From assembly GCF_039645975.1 (NCBI RefSeq), contig NZ_CP147918.1:1426001-1490000 (forward strand): a DNA stretch of 64,000 nucleotides, read 5' to 3'. Shown piece after piece: positions 26,186 through 34,607 of the stretch. The translations under genes and the position numbers were made by a program. The notes under the pieces were generated by a model, which was not told where the DNA came from, ran no database searches, and was given only the letters and a program-made list of their open reading frames with translations. Each line of letters begins with the position of its first letter. Position 1 is the first letter of the stretch. This DNA is from Sulfurimonas sp. HSL-1716. GTDB taxonomy: Bacteria > Campylobacterota > Campylobacteria > Campylobacterales > Sulfurimonadaceae.

Positions 26186-26998
26186 TTATACACCAAAAGT
26201 TTCCTTTATGTGTCGCTCGAATTTTTCATTGCTCAACTCCTGTCTAAGAGGAACGAACGTTTCTGCTTCAGCGCCTACAGGCATAGAGATATCGGCGTTT
26301 TCGTTTTCAATGATATATTTAACCGCATCGGCTATGGGCTGAGAATTCGGGCCTTCATTGATAGCTTTTGCGACAATAGGAACAAAGTGGTCTACCAAAG
26401 TTTTATAAGGTGAAGTCTCACTTACTGTTCGCGCATTGGCTACAAGTCCTTTTTTGACAAAGTTTGTACCAAATAATCCCGATTGAATCGAATGGACACG
26501 GATATTAAACGGCAAGCTCTCAAAACGTAAAGAGTCTACGATGCCTTCGACTGCATATTTGCTGGCATTATAATGTGCTAAAAGCGGAAGCCCCATTTTG
26601 CCTAGAAACGAACTGATATTAATGATAACGCCGTTTTTTTTCTCTCTCATATACGGAAGCACTTCTCTTGTCATTTTAAGAAGTCCGAAAACGTTGACAT
26701 TGAACTGGTCAAACATCTCTTCGTCAGTACCCTCTTCAACTGTTGCCAGCAGACCGTATCCGGCATTATTTACCAATACGTCTATCTTTCCTTCTTGCTC
26801 TATGACGTACCTTACCGCATTTTTAATACTCTTGGTATTTGTAACATCGAGATAGATATTTTTAAGATTATGTTTATCGGATACAGTATCGAAAGTTCTG
26901 CTGCCTGCATAAACCATATAATTATTTTGCGCTAGAAACGCTGCTGTGAGTTTCCCCATACCTGAACTCGCCCCCGTGATCAGTACTACTTTTGCCAT
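26186..26998 (-). CDS. Short-chain dehydrogenase/reductase, copy 1
   Basis: An NAD(P)-dependent oxidoreductase of 270 residues. The cofactor loop VLITGASSGMGK is at 4-15, NNAGYG near 82 marks the central strand, and the active-site set is S (INISSFLGKMG), Y and K (YNASKYAVEG, near 145-155). The frame is open 32 codons further upstream, but the ATG at 26998 follows GAGGAG and fits the family start. The protein is clearly paralogous to the SDR encoded at 27980-28795. Substrate unknown. Confidence 0.9.
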   Translation of the reverse strand: MAKVVLITGASSGMGKLTAAFLAQNNYMVYAGSRTFDTVSDKHNLKNIYLDVTNTKSIKNAVRYVIEQEGKIDVLVNNAGYGLLATVEEGTDEEMFDQFNVNVFGLLKMTREVLPYMREKKNGVIINISSFLGKMGLPLLAHYNASKYAVEGIVDSLRFESLPFNIRVHSIQSGLFGTNFVKKGLVANARTVSETSPYKTLVDHFVPIVAKAINEGPNSQPIADAVKYIIENENADISMPVGAEAETFVPLRQELSNEKFERHIKETFGV

Positions 26999-27065
26999 AA
27001 TATTTCTCCTCAAATATTTTTGTAGCATAAGTATATTGGATTGTATTTTCCGAAACAACCCTTTT

Positions 27066-27980
27066 TTAGCACGAAAAGAATTTTGTTTTAGCACGAAAAG
27101 AATTTTGTTTTTTTAGTAGATCTTTAGGATAAACACCAAAATTCTTAAAAAAAAGTTTTGAAAAATGTCCTTGGTGTTTATATCCTACTTTATGTGCGAT
27201 CTCTCCGATAGAGTATATCTGCTCCATAAGCAGAAGATTGGCCATCTCCAGCCTTTGTTTTTGGATGTAGTTATAAATGGTAGTCTGATAAACTTTTTTA
27301 AAAACCATTTTAAGCTTCGACTCATTTGTCGCACATTTATGTGCCAGTTCCGATATGGTAGGCGGATTTGCAAGATCATGCAAAAGATGTGTTTTTGCTC
27401 TTTTTGCTATTGTTAGTTCATCCTCGCCGATAGAGGTATCAAATATATCAAGCTGTAAAAATCTATGTATCATAAGCTCCATGACATTGTGTTCACAACG
27501 GATACTGTTCATATTTTGATGCCGGGCCGTGATCTTATTGATGAGATATAAACTAAGCGCGTCTATGGTTTTTTTGTCCAAAGATATCAAAGAGATATCG
27601 TTTTGCAGTTTTTGATAGAGAAAATCTATCGGTTCTTTTTGTGTTGACAAAAGATAGCGCTTCAAGAAAAAATCTGCAATAAAAAGAATAAAGGCATCAC
27701 CCTCGGCTTTAATAGTCAAGTCTTGTCTCGTCGTACAAAAGATCTCGCTTGTGTTTGCATGGGAGATAAACTCTTTTTGAGACAGATGATCCGATATAGA
27801 GAATTTTCCCTCTTGAACTATGACCAAAATAATCATCCGATCGATATTTTGTATATTCAATTGAGTGAAAGCATGAATATCCAAAAAAACGATACCGTTT
27901 GAGATATCGACTCTGTTGAAAGATTTTTCTTTAGTTATTTTGTAGCTTCGGTCGGTGATGTTGAAGAAAAAACTTTCCAT
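27066..27980 (-). CDS. AraC-family transcription regulator
   Basis: A 304-residue DNA-binding protein. The N-terminal 190 residues are an unassigned ligand-sensing part, and the C-terminal part has two helix-turn-helix motifs: TISELAHKCATNESKLKMVF (near 205-225) and IGEIAHKVGYKHQGHFSKLFF (near 255-275), ending in the AraC-typical GVYPKDLL. Its ATG overlaps the stop of the upstream SDR gene by one base (TAATG), so the two are translationally coupled, and it probably controls the SDR genes. The last 15 residues are encoded by a 22-base tandem repeat. By eye it is AT-rich compared with nearby core genes. Confidence 0.9.
   Translation of the reverse strand: MESFFFNITDRSYKITKEKSFNRVDISNGIVFLDIHAFTQLNIQNIDRMIILVIVQEGKFSISDHLSQKEFISHANTSEIFCTTRQDLTIKAEGDAFILFIADFFLKRYLLSTQKEPIDFLYQKLQNDISLISLDKKTIDALSLYLINKITARHQNMNSIRCEHNVMELMIHRFLQLDIFDTSIGEDELTIAKRAKTHLLHDLANPPTISELAHKCATNESKLKMVFKKVYQTTIYNYIQKQRLEMANLLLMEQIYSIGEIAHKVGYKHQGHFSKLFFKNFGVYPKDLLKKQNSFRAKTKFFSC
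27068..27111. repeat. 22-bp tandem repeat at the 3' end of the araC-like gene
   Basis: Two exact copies, 27068-27089 and 27090-27111, each starting AGCACGAAAAGAATTTTG. Twenty-two is not a multiple of three, so the second copy moves the frame and replaces the original C terminus and stop of the regulator. Confidence 0.85.
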
Positions 27981-28795
27981 TATAGATTGTAATACCTTTG
28001 TACATGTCTTTCAAAATCTTCATCGCTCAGCTCTTTTCGCATAGGAATAAATTTTTTGGCTTTGTCGCCTATCGTCGCACGGGCAGAAAAGTTGTCATTA
28101 GTGATGATCTCCAATATCATTTTGGCAACTTCATCAGCATTGTTGCCGAAATTGATCTGATCTACGATGGTAGGAGCCAGATTGTCGACAAGCGCTGCAT
28201 AAGGCGAATTTTTATCAAAGGTTTTAGCATTTACGGCCAAGTTGTCTTTTGCAAAATCGGTATCGAAAAATCCGGGCAGGATAGAATGTACTCTGATGCC
28301 GAAATCTTTTAATTCATATCTCAAAGAGTCGGTTATGCCCTCCACGGCATATTTGCTTGCATTGTAAAATGTAAAAAGAGGAAGCCCGATCTTGCCCAAA
28401 AACGAACTGATATTTATTATGATGCCGTCCTGCTGATTTCTCATTTTTGGTATCACTGCTTTACAAACTCTAAGGATACCAAAAACATTGATATCGAACT
28501 GATCGAACATCTGCTTTTCCTGCACGTCTTCAACGGTTGAAACGAGACCGTATCCTGCATTGTTGATAAGAATATCGATTTGATCTATTTTAGAAACAGC
28601 ATCGGCGATGGACTGCATATCTGTTAGATCAAGTTTGACGGGATGAATATTTTCACTGATCAAGTCACTGATCTTTTCGGGTGTTCTTGTTCCGGCATAT
28701 ACGGTAAAACCGTTTTTTGCTAAAAAAAGCGCACTTGCTTTTCCCATTCCGGAACTACAACCGGTAATAAGAACTACTTTTCGGGGAGCTTGCAT
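27980..28795 (-). CDS. Short-chain dehydrogenase/reductase, copy 2
   Basis: A 271-residue NAD(P)-dependent oxidoreductase. The cofactor loop VVLITGCSSGMGKA lies at 6-19, NNAGYG near 87, and the active-site residues are in INISSFLGKIG and FYNASKYAVEG. It is paralogous to the SDR encoded at 26186-26998. I chose the ATG at 28795 because the upstream extension of the frame runs through promoter-like sequence. It is first in the leftward group SDR-AraC-SDR and diverges from acpS. Confidence 0.9.
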   Translation of the reverse strand: MQAPRKVVLITGCSSGMGKASALFLAKNGFTVYAGTRTPEKISDLISENIHPVKLDLTDMQSIADAVSKIDQIDILINNAGYGLVSTVEDVQEKQMFDQFDINVFGILRVCKAVIPKMRNQQDGIIINISSFLGKIGLPLFTFYNASKYAVEGITDSLRYELKDFGIRVHSILPGFFDTDFAKDNLAVNAKTFDKNSPYAALVDNLAPTIVDQINFGNNADEVAKMILEIITNDNFSARATIGDKAKKFIPMRKELSDEDFERHVQRYYNL

Positions 28796-28925
28796 GTATC
28801 GATCTTTTAAGTCTATATTTTTTATCAAATTCAGATGCAGAATGTGTTTTGTTAGAAGATGGTAACACTTTTTCAAGGCGGAAACATTGACTTTTGTCAA
28901 AATACGTTTTTAGATCGATCATTTT

Positions 28926-29047
28926 GAGTTTAATCAATAAGATAAGCCGATTTTCTATATAATTGCATTTGCAATAGAAAAATATTTGAAAAATTGGATT
29001 TTAAAGATGATAGGGATCGATCTCGTTAAGACTGACAGGATGAAAAA
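28926..29047 (+). repeat. Right copy of the repeated acpS promoter / 5' segment
   Basis: This is the intact version, holding the acpS -10 box and first codons. Its diverged direct repeat lies at 26056-26138. Together they bracket the SDR-AraC-SDR block. Confidence 0.8.
28958..28963 (+). promoter_or_regulatory. Probable -10 box of acpS
   Basis: TATAAT 49 bases before the acpS ATG. The left repeat copy has lost this box. Confidence 0.45.
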
Positions 29048-29357
29048 TATGATGGAAAAATTCGGAGAGAAAGCTCTTTTAAGATTTTTATCCCCGAAAG
29101 AGTCTCTTCTAGTCAAAAATCATAAAACTGCGGCGGGTTTTTGGGCCGCGAAAGAGGCTTGTTCAAAAGCTCTCGGGGTCGGGATAGGTTCGGAATGCGG
29201 CTTTTTCGATATAGTAATATCCAAAACGCAAAAAGGAGCTCCGCAGATCACTTTCAGCGAAAAAGTACAAAAAAATTTCAATATAAAAGACTCTTCTCTT
29301 TCGATCACGCATGACGGCGATTACGCCATAGCCGTCGTCGCCATAGAGAGGTTTTAG
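29007..29357 (+). CDS. acpS: Holo-[acyl-carrier-protein] synthase
   Basis: Attaches 4'-phosphopantetheine to acyl carrier protein. The 116-residue protein starts with [12 protein letters not shown], the family's standard start with the metal-binding aspartate D5, and contains RFLSPKES and [15 protein letters not shown] (near 45-60). It ends [16 protein letters not shown]. The frame reaches back to TTG 28986, but the ATG fits all relatives. The ribosome site is weak (AAAG). Confidence 0.95.
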   Translation: MIGIDLVKTDRMKNMMEKFGEKALLRFLSPKESLLVKNHKTAAGFWAAKEACSKALGVGIGSECGFFDIVISKTQKGAPQITFSEKVQKNFNIKDSSLSITHDGDYAIAVVAIERF

Positions 29358-29366
29358 CCGCTTTAA

Positions 29367-29567
29367 TCACCCTCCGCCTACAAAATCGAGCAGTTCGACC
29401 CTGTCTTTGTCTTTCAATCTGCAAGAGGCCCAGTTCTCCTGTTTGACAACCTCCATGTTAAGAGCTGCAGCCATGACCTTGTCCTGCAGGCCCAGTTCGT
29501 TTATCAGCTCTTGCATAGAGATCCCCTCTTTGACCTCTCTCATATTTCCGTTTACCGTTATGTTCAT
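29367..29567 (-). CDS. thiS: Sulfur carrier protein ThiS
   Basis: A 66-residue ubiquitin-like protein that carries sulfur as a C-terminal thiocarboxylate for the thiazole part of thiamine. It begins MNITVNGNMREV, has SMQELINELGL, and ends in the essential di-glycine (DFVGGG). I chose ATG 29567 for the normal ThiS length. It stands alone here, converging on acpS with a nine-base gap; no thiazole synthase gene is visible in the window. Confidence 0.9.
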   Translation of the reverse strand: MNITVNGNMREVKEGISMQELINELGLQDKVMAAALNMEVVKQENWASCRLKDKDRVELLDFVGGG

Positions 29568-29631
29568 TTTTACTCTTTTCATCTTTTTTATTCAAAAAGA
29601 ATATTACTATTTTTTTATTAATTTATTACGA

Positions 29632-29637
29632 TATAAT
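29632..29637 (+). promoter_or_regulatory. Probable -10 box of the helicase-C-like gene
   Basis: TATAAT 29 bases before the ATG at 29666, with TAAGGA as ribosome site. Confidence 0.5.
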
Positions 29638-29665
29638 TCCACTAATATACGACTTAAGGAACCAT

Positions 29666-30208
29666 ATGTCATCCTCTGCAATAAAGCGTCATAATCACCG
29701 AGTTCTGCCTTGTGATAAAGACCGCAAGATCGAGCTCATAAACTTCCTTATAGAAAAGAACAGCGACCTTGACATTGCGATCATAGCAAAAGAAACCATA
29801 GATGATTTTAAAGCTGTCTCATCAAACGAAAGAGTAAAGATCCTAGACGACAGCCGTTTGGATTCAAAGTACGATCTGATCATAAACTACGATCTTCCCA
29901 AAGATGCACAGCAGTATCTCAACCGCATCTCTTTAGCAAAGACCTACGCTTTCATCCTGCTTGATCCCGAAGAGCAGAAACTGCTCTACCCGATAGAAAC
30001 GCTTCTGGGACGCTCTCTTGTAGAAGAGGTCATCAAAAAGTTTGAGACGACACAAAGCCAAGAACGTAAAAAGGCAAAAGCGAAAAAAGAGAAAAAAGCA
30101 AAACGTTTTGAAAAAGAGCGTCAAAAAGAGAGAGACAAAGAAGAGAAAAAAGCTCAGTCCCAGCTTCCTCCAAAGCGTACCGTCAGAAAGATAGTGAAAA
30201 AAGACTGA
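29666..30208 (+). CDS. Stand-alone helicase C-terminal-like domain with lysine-rich tail
   Basis: A 180-residue protein that I do not know by name. Residues 8-130 can be aligned with the second RecA domain of DEAD-box RNA helicases: the linker IKRHNHRVLPCDKDRKIELI, then KYDLIINYDLPKDAQQYLNRI (motif V and the start of motif VI), then LLDPEEQKLLYPIETLLGRSL. Motif VI, normally HRIGRTGRAG, is reduced to NRISLAKT, so ATP hydrolysis is unlikely. The tail (131-180) is mostly Lys, Glu and Arg, as in RNA-binding helicase tails. No DEAD domain is encoded nearby. It could bind RNA or ribosomes; function unknown. Confidence 0.7.
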   Translation: MSSSAIKRHNHRVLPCDKDRKIELINFLIEKNSDLDIAIIAKETIDDFKAVSSNERVKILDDSRLDSKYDLIINYDLPKDAQQYLNRISLAKTYAFILLDPEEQKLLYPIETLLGRSLVEEVIKKFETTQSQERKKAKAKKEKKAKRFEKERQKERDKEEKKAQSQLPPKRTVRKIVKKD

Positions 30209-30210
30209 CG

Positions 30211-31170
30211 CTACTTTTTCACCTCGTTTAGAGGCGAAGTGCTGAGATAGGGAACTTTTCCCGAAGGAACAAACTTCGATGCTGCTTCAAGATGCAGCTC
30301 CTGGTCGTCAAAAAAGATATGAGGCTTAAACGCCTTGAGTATCTTCGATTTTTCAAGCCCTCCCAAAAAAAACACTTCATCGACATACACACCCCACTGC
30401 CGGAGCGTCTTTATGACTCTGAGCTCCGCAGGTGCGTTTCTTGCCGTCACTATCGCTATTCTTACCGGAGAGAACTCCGTACTAAAAGGCAGCCTCTCCT
30501 GCAGCCTTGCGAGTTTTTTAAGCAGCGCCGCATAAGGCCCTTCTGCCATCGGGACATCTTGATTCGTATCCTCGTTTTTATGAAAGCCGCTGAGCCCTTC
30601 GGCTTTATATACGATCTCGCTGCTGTCGTCGAACAAGACGGCATCCCCGTCAAACGCTATACGCACCTGTCCTTCTGCAATACGACTCAAATCTTCGGGC
30701 GGATTTTTAACAATAGCCGCCGCACATGTAAAGCCGTCTATCACTTTTTGCGCGTCATCTATGTTCGTCGTCAAGAACAGATCGACATCGTACGCTTCAA
30801 GATAATCCACAACGGATTCCCCGCCGGTAAAAGCGTGTCTTGAAATATTAAGCTTCGTTCTTCTGATGTTGTTAAAGACCTGTATACCCGTTTCGGGACT
30901 GTTTCTGGACATGACAACCACTTCGATGAGAGGCGATTCTCCCTTCGGCTGATATCTGTTTAGCTCCAAGAGGGCCTTGACAAGAGGCATCCCCGTACCG
31001 TCTTTTAAAGGTTCATTCTCACGCTCGAGCATATATTTTCTATACTCGTTCATTGCCGTCTCTTTGTCCTCTTTGTATTTTGACTGAAAAACCGCATCCG
31101 CTTCACTGAGATCAAACAAAGCCGTCGCCGAAATGCCTACGACAAGAGTATCGGAGAGGTCAAGTGCCAT
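30211..31170 (-). CDS. 5'-nucleotidase (cytosolic 5'-nucleotidase 1 family)
   Basis: Dephosphorylates nucleoside monophosphates. The 319-residue protein matches the bacterial relatives of mammalian cytosolic 5'-nucleotidase 1: VGISATALFDLSEADAVF at 11-28, VVMSRNSPETGIQVFNNI near 85, RIAFDGDAVLFDDSSE near 170 as the acidic metal site, and VTARNAPAELRVIKTL near 245. It is probably cytoplasmic. It starts ten bases after the MidA-like gene and closes the leftward group. Confidence 0.87.
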   Translation of the reverse strand: MALDLSDTLVVGISATALFDLSEADAVFQSKYKEDKETAMNEYRKYMLERENEPLKDGTGMPLVKALLELNRYQPKGESPLIEVVVMSRNSPETGIQVFNNIRRTKLNISRHAFTGGESVVDYLEAYDVDLFLTTNIDDAQKVIDGFTCAAAIVKNPPEDLSRIAEGQVRIAFDGDAVLFDDSSEIVYKAEGLSGFHKNEDTNQDVPMAEGPYAALLKKLARLQERLPFSTEFSPVRIAIVTARNAPAELRVIKTLRQWGVYVDEVFFLGGLEKSKILKAFKPHIFFDDQELHLEAASKFVPSGKVPYLSTSPLNEVKK

Positions 31171-31180
31171 AGTGTTCCTT

Positions 31181-32185
31181 TTAGGATTTTCTTATCCGTA
31201 TCATCTTAAATCTCTCGCCTAAGAGATTTGGCATGATGAGCATTTTAACTTTTTGAAGCTCCTGCTCGTATATCTTCTCGTCCACGTTGATGCGAAGCAT
31301 CTCCAAAAGCTCCAATATACCCATATCCACCAAAGCCGTCATTTGGGCTTTTAGCGCCACAAACTCGCATCCTGCTTCGACAAAAGCGTCTTTTACATGT
31401 TCAAACGTCACGTCATACGTGATGTCGGAGTTTTTAAACAGTTCTTTAATATCTATCTTCTCGTCAAAGAAAGGAAACACTTCGTGATCTTTGTAGATTC
31501 TAAGCGAAAAATCGGGGCGGGCTTTCATCTCGCCGTAATCAAAACTGACAAACTCAAATTTTTTACATGAGCCGTACATCTCTTTTGCAAACTCCTCGTA
31601 TCCCACGGCTATCTCACCTTTGTCTTTATGGTACTTCGCAGCTTTTTGCAGGATCTTTTCATCGACAGTATCAAACTCCACCTTGCCGTTGGTGACAGAA
31701 GCGATCTTACCGTCATATAAAAGCTCGCAGCCGAATGCATCGAATATCTCGTTTGCAATAAAAAATGCGTTCTCGCATCTAAGCTCGCCAAGCGACTTAT
31801 AATGCGTCAAAGAGACCACATCGCCGAAAGACTCCTTAAAATATGCGCGCTGACGCTCTTGAAGCGCATCGAAACGCTCTATGATGACAAACTGCAGACT
31901 CTCCAGAAGTTCGGGATAAAGGGTATAAATAAACTCTACCACATCGGCCAAAAAATAGCCGTGATGCGCGCCTATTTCGCAGATGACGGCATCACGCTGT
32001 AAAAAACCGTCCTCGATCAAAGAGAGGATATGTTTGGCGATCGTACCGCCGAAAAATTTCGAAGTGCTCACGGAGGTGTAAAAATCACCCTCTTTTCCTA
32101 TCTGTTTGTAGTTCGTGTAGTAGCCGTCTTTACCGTAGAGCCACTCGTTCATGTATTCGCTAAATCTCATCTTTAAACTTTTCAT
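31181..32185 (-). CDS. MidA/NDUFAF7-family SAM-dependent methyltransferase
   Basis: A 334-residue protein related to NDUFAF7, which methylates an arginine in mitochondrial complex I. KEGDFYTSVSTSKFFGGTIAKHI near 32-54 and the SAM loop VICEIGAHHGYFLADV near 67-82 are the family signatures, with FIIERFDALQERQ and NEIFDAFGCELLY further on. The bacterial target is unknown. The start may be ATG 32185 or 32170; both overlap the end of the TolC-like gene. Confidence 0.85.
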   Translation of the reverse strand: MKSLKMRFSEYMNEWLYGKDGYYTNYKQIGKEGDFYTSVSTSKFFGGTIAKHILSLIEDGFLQRDAVICEIGAHHGYFLADVVEFIYTLYPELLESLQFVIIERFDALQERQRAYFKESFGDVVSLTHYKSLGELRCENAFFIANEIFDAFGCELLYDGKIASVTNGKVEFDTVDEKILQKAAKYHKDKGEIAVGYEEFAKEMYGSCKKFEFVSFDYGEMKARPDFSLRIYKDHEVFPFFDEKIDIKELFKNSDITYDVTFEHVKDAFVEAGCEFVALKAQMTALVDMGILELLEMLRINVDEKIYEQELQKVKMLIMPNLLGERFKMIRIRKS

Positions 32186-33383
32186 ACAGACTCAGCAGTT
32201 CAAGCTGCTTGTCCATCTCATAAATTTTTGTGTCGAGCTTTTGGATCTCGACGGAGTTTTTCAGCGTGTCTACGTCATATTGCGTTTTATACCCCGCTTG
32301 AAAAAGCTGTGCCGTATCCTCCAAGAGTTTTTCATACAACTCTTTATTTTTTTTTGAAAGCTGTATCTTGTTCTCAAAGTTTTTTATGTTCTGCATTACC
32401 TGCTCGAAAAGCGCTTTGAGCTCTCTTTTTTTGTCTATGACCACGACTTGGGATTTGAGGTACTCCACTTTTGCGGATTCGACGTCTCTAAAGGTGTTTA
32501 TATCAAGAGGGATGGAAGCCTTGATGCCGTAATTGTAGTAATCCGTTTCACCTGAAGAGGTGATACCCGATCCTCCATACTGCTGGTTTTTTGTTTTGTC
32601 CCAGTTGTAGCCGGCCGTTATGCTGATCTTTGGAAGATATTTGGACACGGTCACGTTTTTGTTGTATCTGTCTCTTTCCTCTTGGCTTCTTATCTGATAA
32701 ATGTCTATATTGTTTTTTAAAAATTCGCTCTCGTTTAAGATTCTGAGTTTTGGAATCTCTGCCGTTTCATAATTCATATCGCTTATGCTTTTAAACTGTG
32801 ATATCAATTTTTGTTCGTTTGCTTCGATATCAAAAAGAGCCTGATTTGCTTCATTTGTCTGTATGATCGCACTGTCTAAAAAGCCAGAATCCAATTGCCC
32901 GTTTAGATACTCCTCTTTTTTCTGCTCCAGATTTATCTCGGCATTTTTTATCTGAAGTTTCTGCTTTTGCTTCTTGAACTCCGTCTGCTTTATCTGCATC
33001 AAAAGGGCGACGGTGTCTTTTATGAGTTTTCTTTTTGCGACGTCTATGGTATAGTCGGAGTATTTTCTTGAGGCTTGAGCGAATTTGATTCCGTAGTAGA
33101 TACCGCCGCTTTGAAAGATGGGTTGATCCATCACTATCGCGGCTTTTTGGGACTCCTGAGAGTTTTTGTACGGATCGCTTTTAGAGTAGGCGTAACTGAT
33201 GATGAGCGGTTGTATCCAGGAATCTCTCAGTTTTGAGCTGTCGGCTTCGACCTTTTTGTAATCGTAAGAGAACTCCTGCTTTTTGATATCGGAAAGATAG
33301 CTCTCAAGCTTTTGACCGCTTTGTTGTGCAAAAGCAGGATTAAAGACCGCTAACAGCAATATTAAGACGTTTAAAGCCCTCAT
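32160..33383 (-). CDS. TolC-family outer-membrane protein
   Basis: A 407-residue outer-membrane channel component. A signal peptide ends near AVFNPAFAQQ (about 20), and the rest is long helices with two internal repeats, as in TolC (about 90-190 and 280-400), separated by strand-rich parts. A periplasmic adaptor gene is read in the same direction three genes upstream. No inner-membrane pump is nearby. Its first 44 bases lie in the end of argD, yet a good GAGGAGAT site precedes the ATG. Confidence 0.85.
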   Translation of the reverse strand: MRALNVLILLLAVFNPAFAQQSGQKLESYLSDIKKQEFSYDYKKVEADSSKLRDSWIQPLIISYAYSKSDPYKNSQESQKAAIVMDQPIFQSGGIYYGIKFAQASRKYSDYTIDVAKRKLIKDTVALLMQIKQTEFKKQKQKLQIKNAEINLEQKKEEYLNGQLDSGFLDSAIIQTNEANQALFDIEANEQKLISQFKSISDMNYETAEIPKLRILNESEFLKNNIDIYQIRSQEERDRYNKNVTVSKYLPKISITAGYNWDKTKNQQYGGSGITSSGETDYYNYGIKASIPLDINTFRDVESAKVEYLKSQVVVIDKKRELKALFEQVMQNIKNFENKIQLSKKNKELYEKLLEDTAQLFQAGYKTQYDVDTLKNSVEIQKLDTKIYEMDKQLELLSLYEKFKDEI

Positions 33384-34521
33384 CGATCTCCTCTTTTGTA
33401 ATAGTCAGCGGCGGCAGCAGTCTCAGCGTATTTCTGCCCGCTTTTAAGACCATGACACCGTTTTCTCTTGCACTGTTTATGATTTTTGCAAGGGTATCGG
33501 CATCTTTGACACGAAGACCGCACATCATGCCAAGGCCGACTTTCTCCGTGAAAATATTTTTGTGAGCATTATAAAATTTCTCAAGTGCTTTATCGAAAAA
33601 GAGCATACTTATCTCCAGATTTCCGCTGCTCACGTACTCGTCAAGTATGTCCATGACCTCGCAGACCGCAGTCGTGCTCAAATAATTCCCGCCGAACGTC
33701 GAACCATGATCGCCTGCGCCGAAAATATCTTTTAATGTTGTCATCACGACGCCCACAGGCACTCCGCCGCCCACGCCTTTTGCCAGGCTCACGATATCGG
33801 GCTCTATCTCGTAAAGGTTTGACGCAAGAAATTTTCCTGTTCTGTAAACACCCGTCTGCACCTCATCGACGATAAGCAGTATATCTTTACTCTTTAAAAA
33901 TTTTGCAAGCGCCTGTACTTTCTCTTTATCCTGAGGCTGTACTCCGCCCTCTCCCTGCACCAATTCTATCATCACCGCAACCGTGTGGTCGTCGACAAGA
34001 GATTCTATCTCATCGATGTTTTTCGCGTACACGAAGCCGTCGGGGAACGGTCCGAAATAGTTGTGCATGCTTTCCTGCCCCGTTGCTTTGACGGTCGTGA
34101 TAGTACGTCCGTGAAACGAGTGATCTAAAGTTATTATCTTGTATTTTTTTACCTGACCGTCTTTTTCACCGTATTTGCGCGCTATCTTGATGGCACCCTC
34201 GTTGGCTTCGGCTCCGCTGTTTCCAAAGAAACATTTCATGTCATAACCGCTCGCTTTTACGAGTTTCTCCGCAGCACGTGCCTGAGGAGCTATGTAATAC
34301 AGGTTTGACATATGTACCACGTTTTTTATCTGGGCGCACAATGCGTTTGAAAGTCTTTCGTTTCCGTGCCCCACACTCACTACGGCGATGCCCGAAGTAA
34401 AATCTATATACTCTTTTCCGTTGACATCGAAAAGTCTCGCATTTTTACCGCTTACAAACTCTACGTCCGCTCTGGCGTATGTAGGCAAAACATATTTGTT
34501 ATCTAATTCTTTTGTTGTCAT
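33340..34521 (-). CDS. argD: Acetylornithine aminotransferase (class III PLP aminotransferase)
   Basis: Makes N-acetylornithine in arginine synthesis. The 393-residue protein has FGNSGAEANEGAIKIARKYG near 100 (phosphate-binding turn), VDEVQTGVYRTGKF near 220 and the cofactor lysine in VSLAKGVGGGVPVG near 250, followed by GDHGSTFGGNYLS. It may also serve as succinyldiaminopimelate aminotransferase, as ArgD does in other bacteria. A TATAAT box lies 39 bases upstream. Confidence 0.93.
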   Translation of the reverse strand: MTTKELDNKYVLPTYARADVEFVSGKNARLFDVNGKEYIDFTSGIAVVSVGHGNERLSNALCAQIKNVVHMSNLYYIAPQARAAEKLVKASGYDMKCFFGNSGAEANEGAIKIARKYGEKDGQVKKYKIITLDHSFHGRTITTVKATGQESMHNYFGPFPDGFVYAKNIDEIESLVDDHTVAVMIELVQGEGGVQPQDKEKVQALAKFLKSKDILLIVDEVQTGVYRTGKFLASNLYEIEPDIVSLAKGVGGGVPVGVVMTTLKDIFGAGDHGSTFGGNYLSTTAVCEVMDILDEYVSSGNLEISMLFFDKALEKFYNAHKNIFTEKVGLGMMCGLRVKDADTLAKIINSARENGVMVLKAGRNTLRLLPPLTITKEEIDEGFKRLNIAVSGL

Positions 34522-34559
34522 TTCACAACCTTCATACTGTTTTCTATTTTATTATCCGA

Positions 34560-34565
34560 ATTATA
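34560..34565 (-). promoter_or_regulatory. Probable -10 box of argD
   Basis: The minus strand reads TATAAT 39 bases before the argD ATG, in the 86-base gap after the oxidoreductase gene. argD-tolC-midA-nucleotidase can thus form a separate transcript. Confidence 0.5.
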
Positions 34566-34607
34566 TCTAATCATCCAGAGAATTATTTAACTCTTTTAAA
34601 AACAGGA

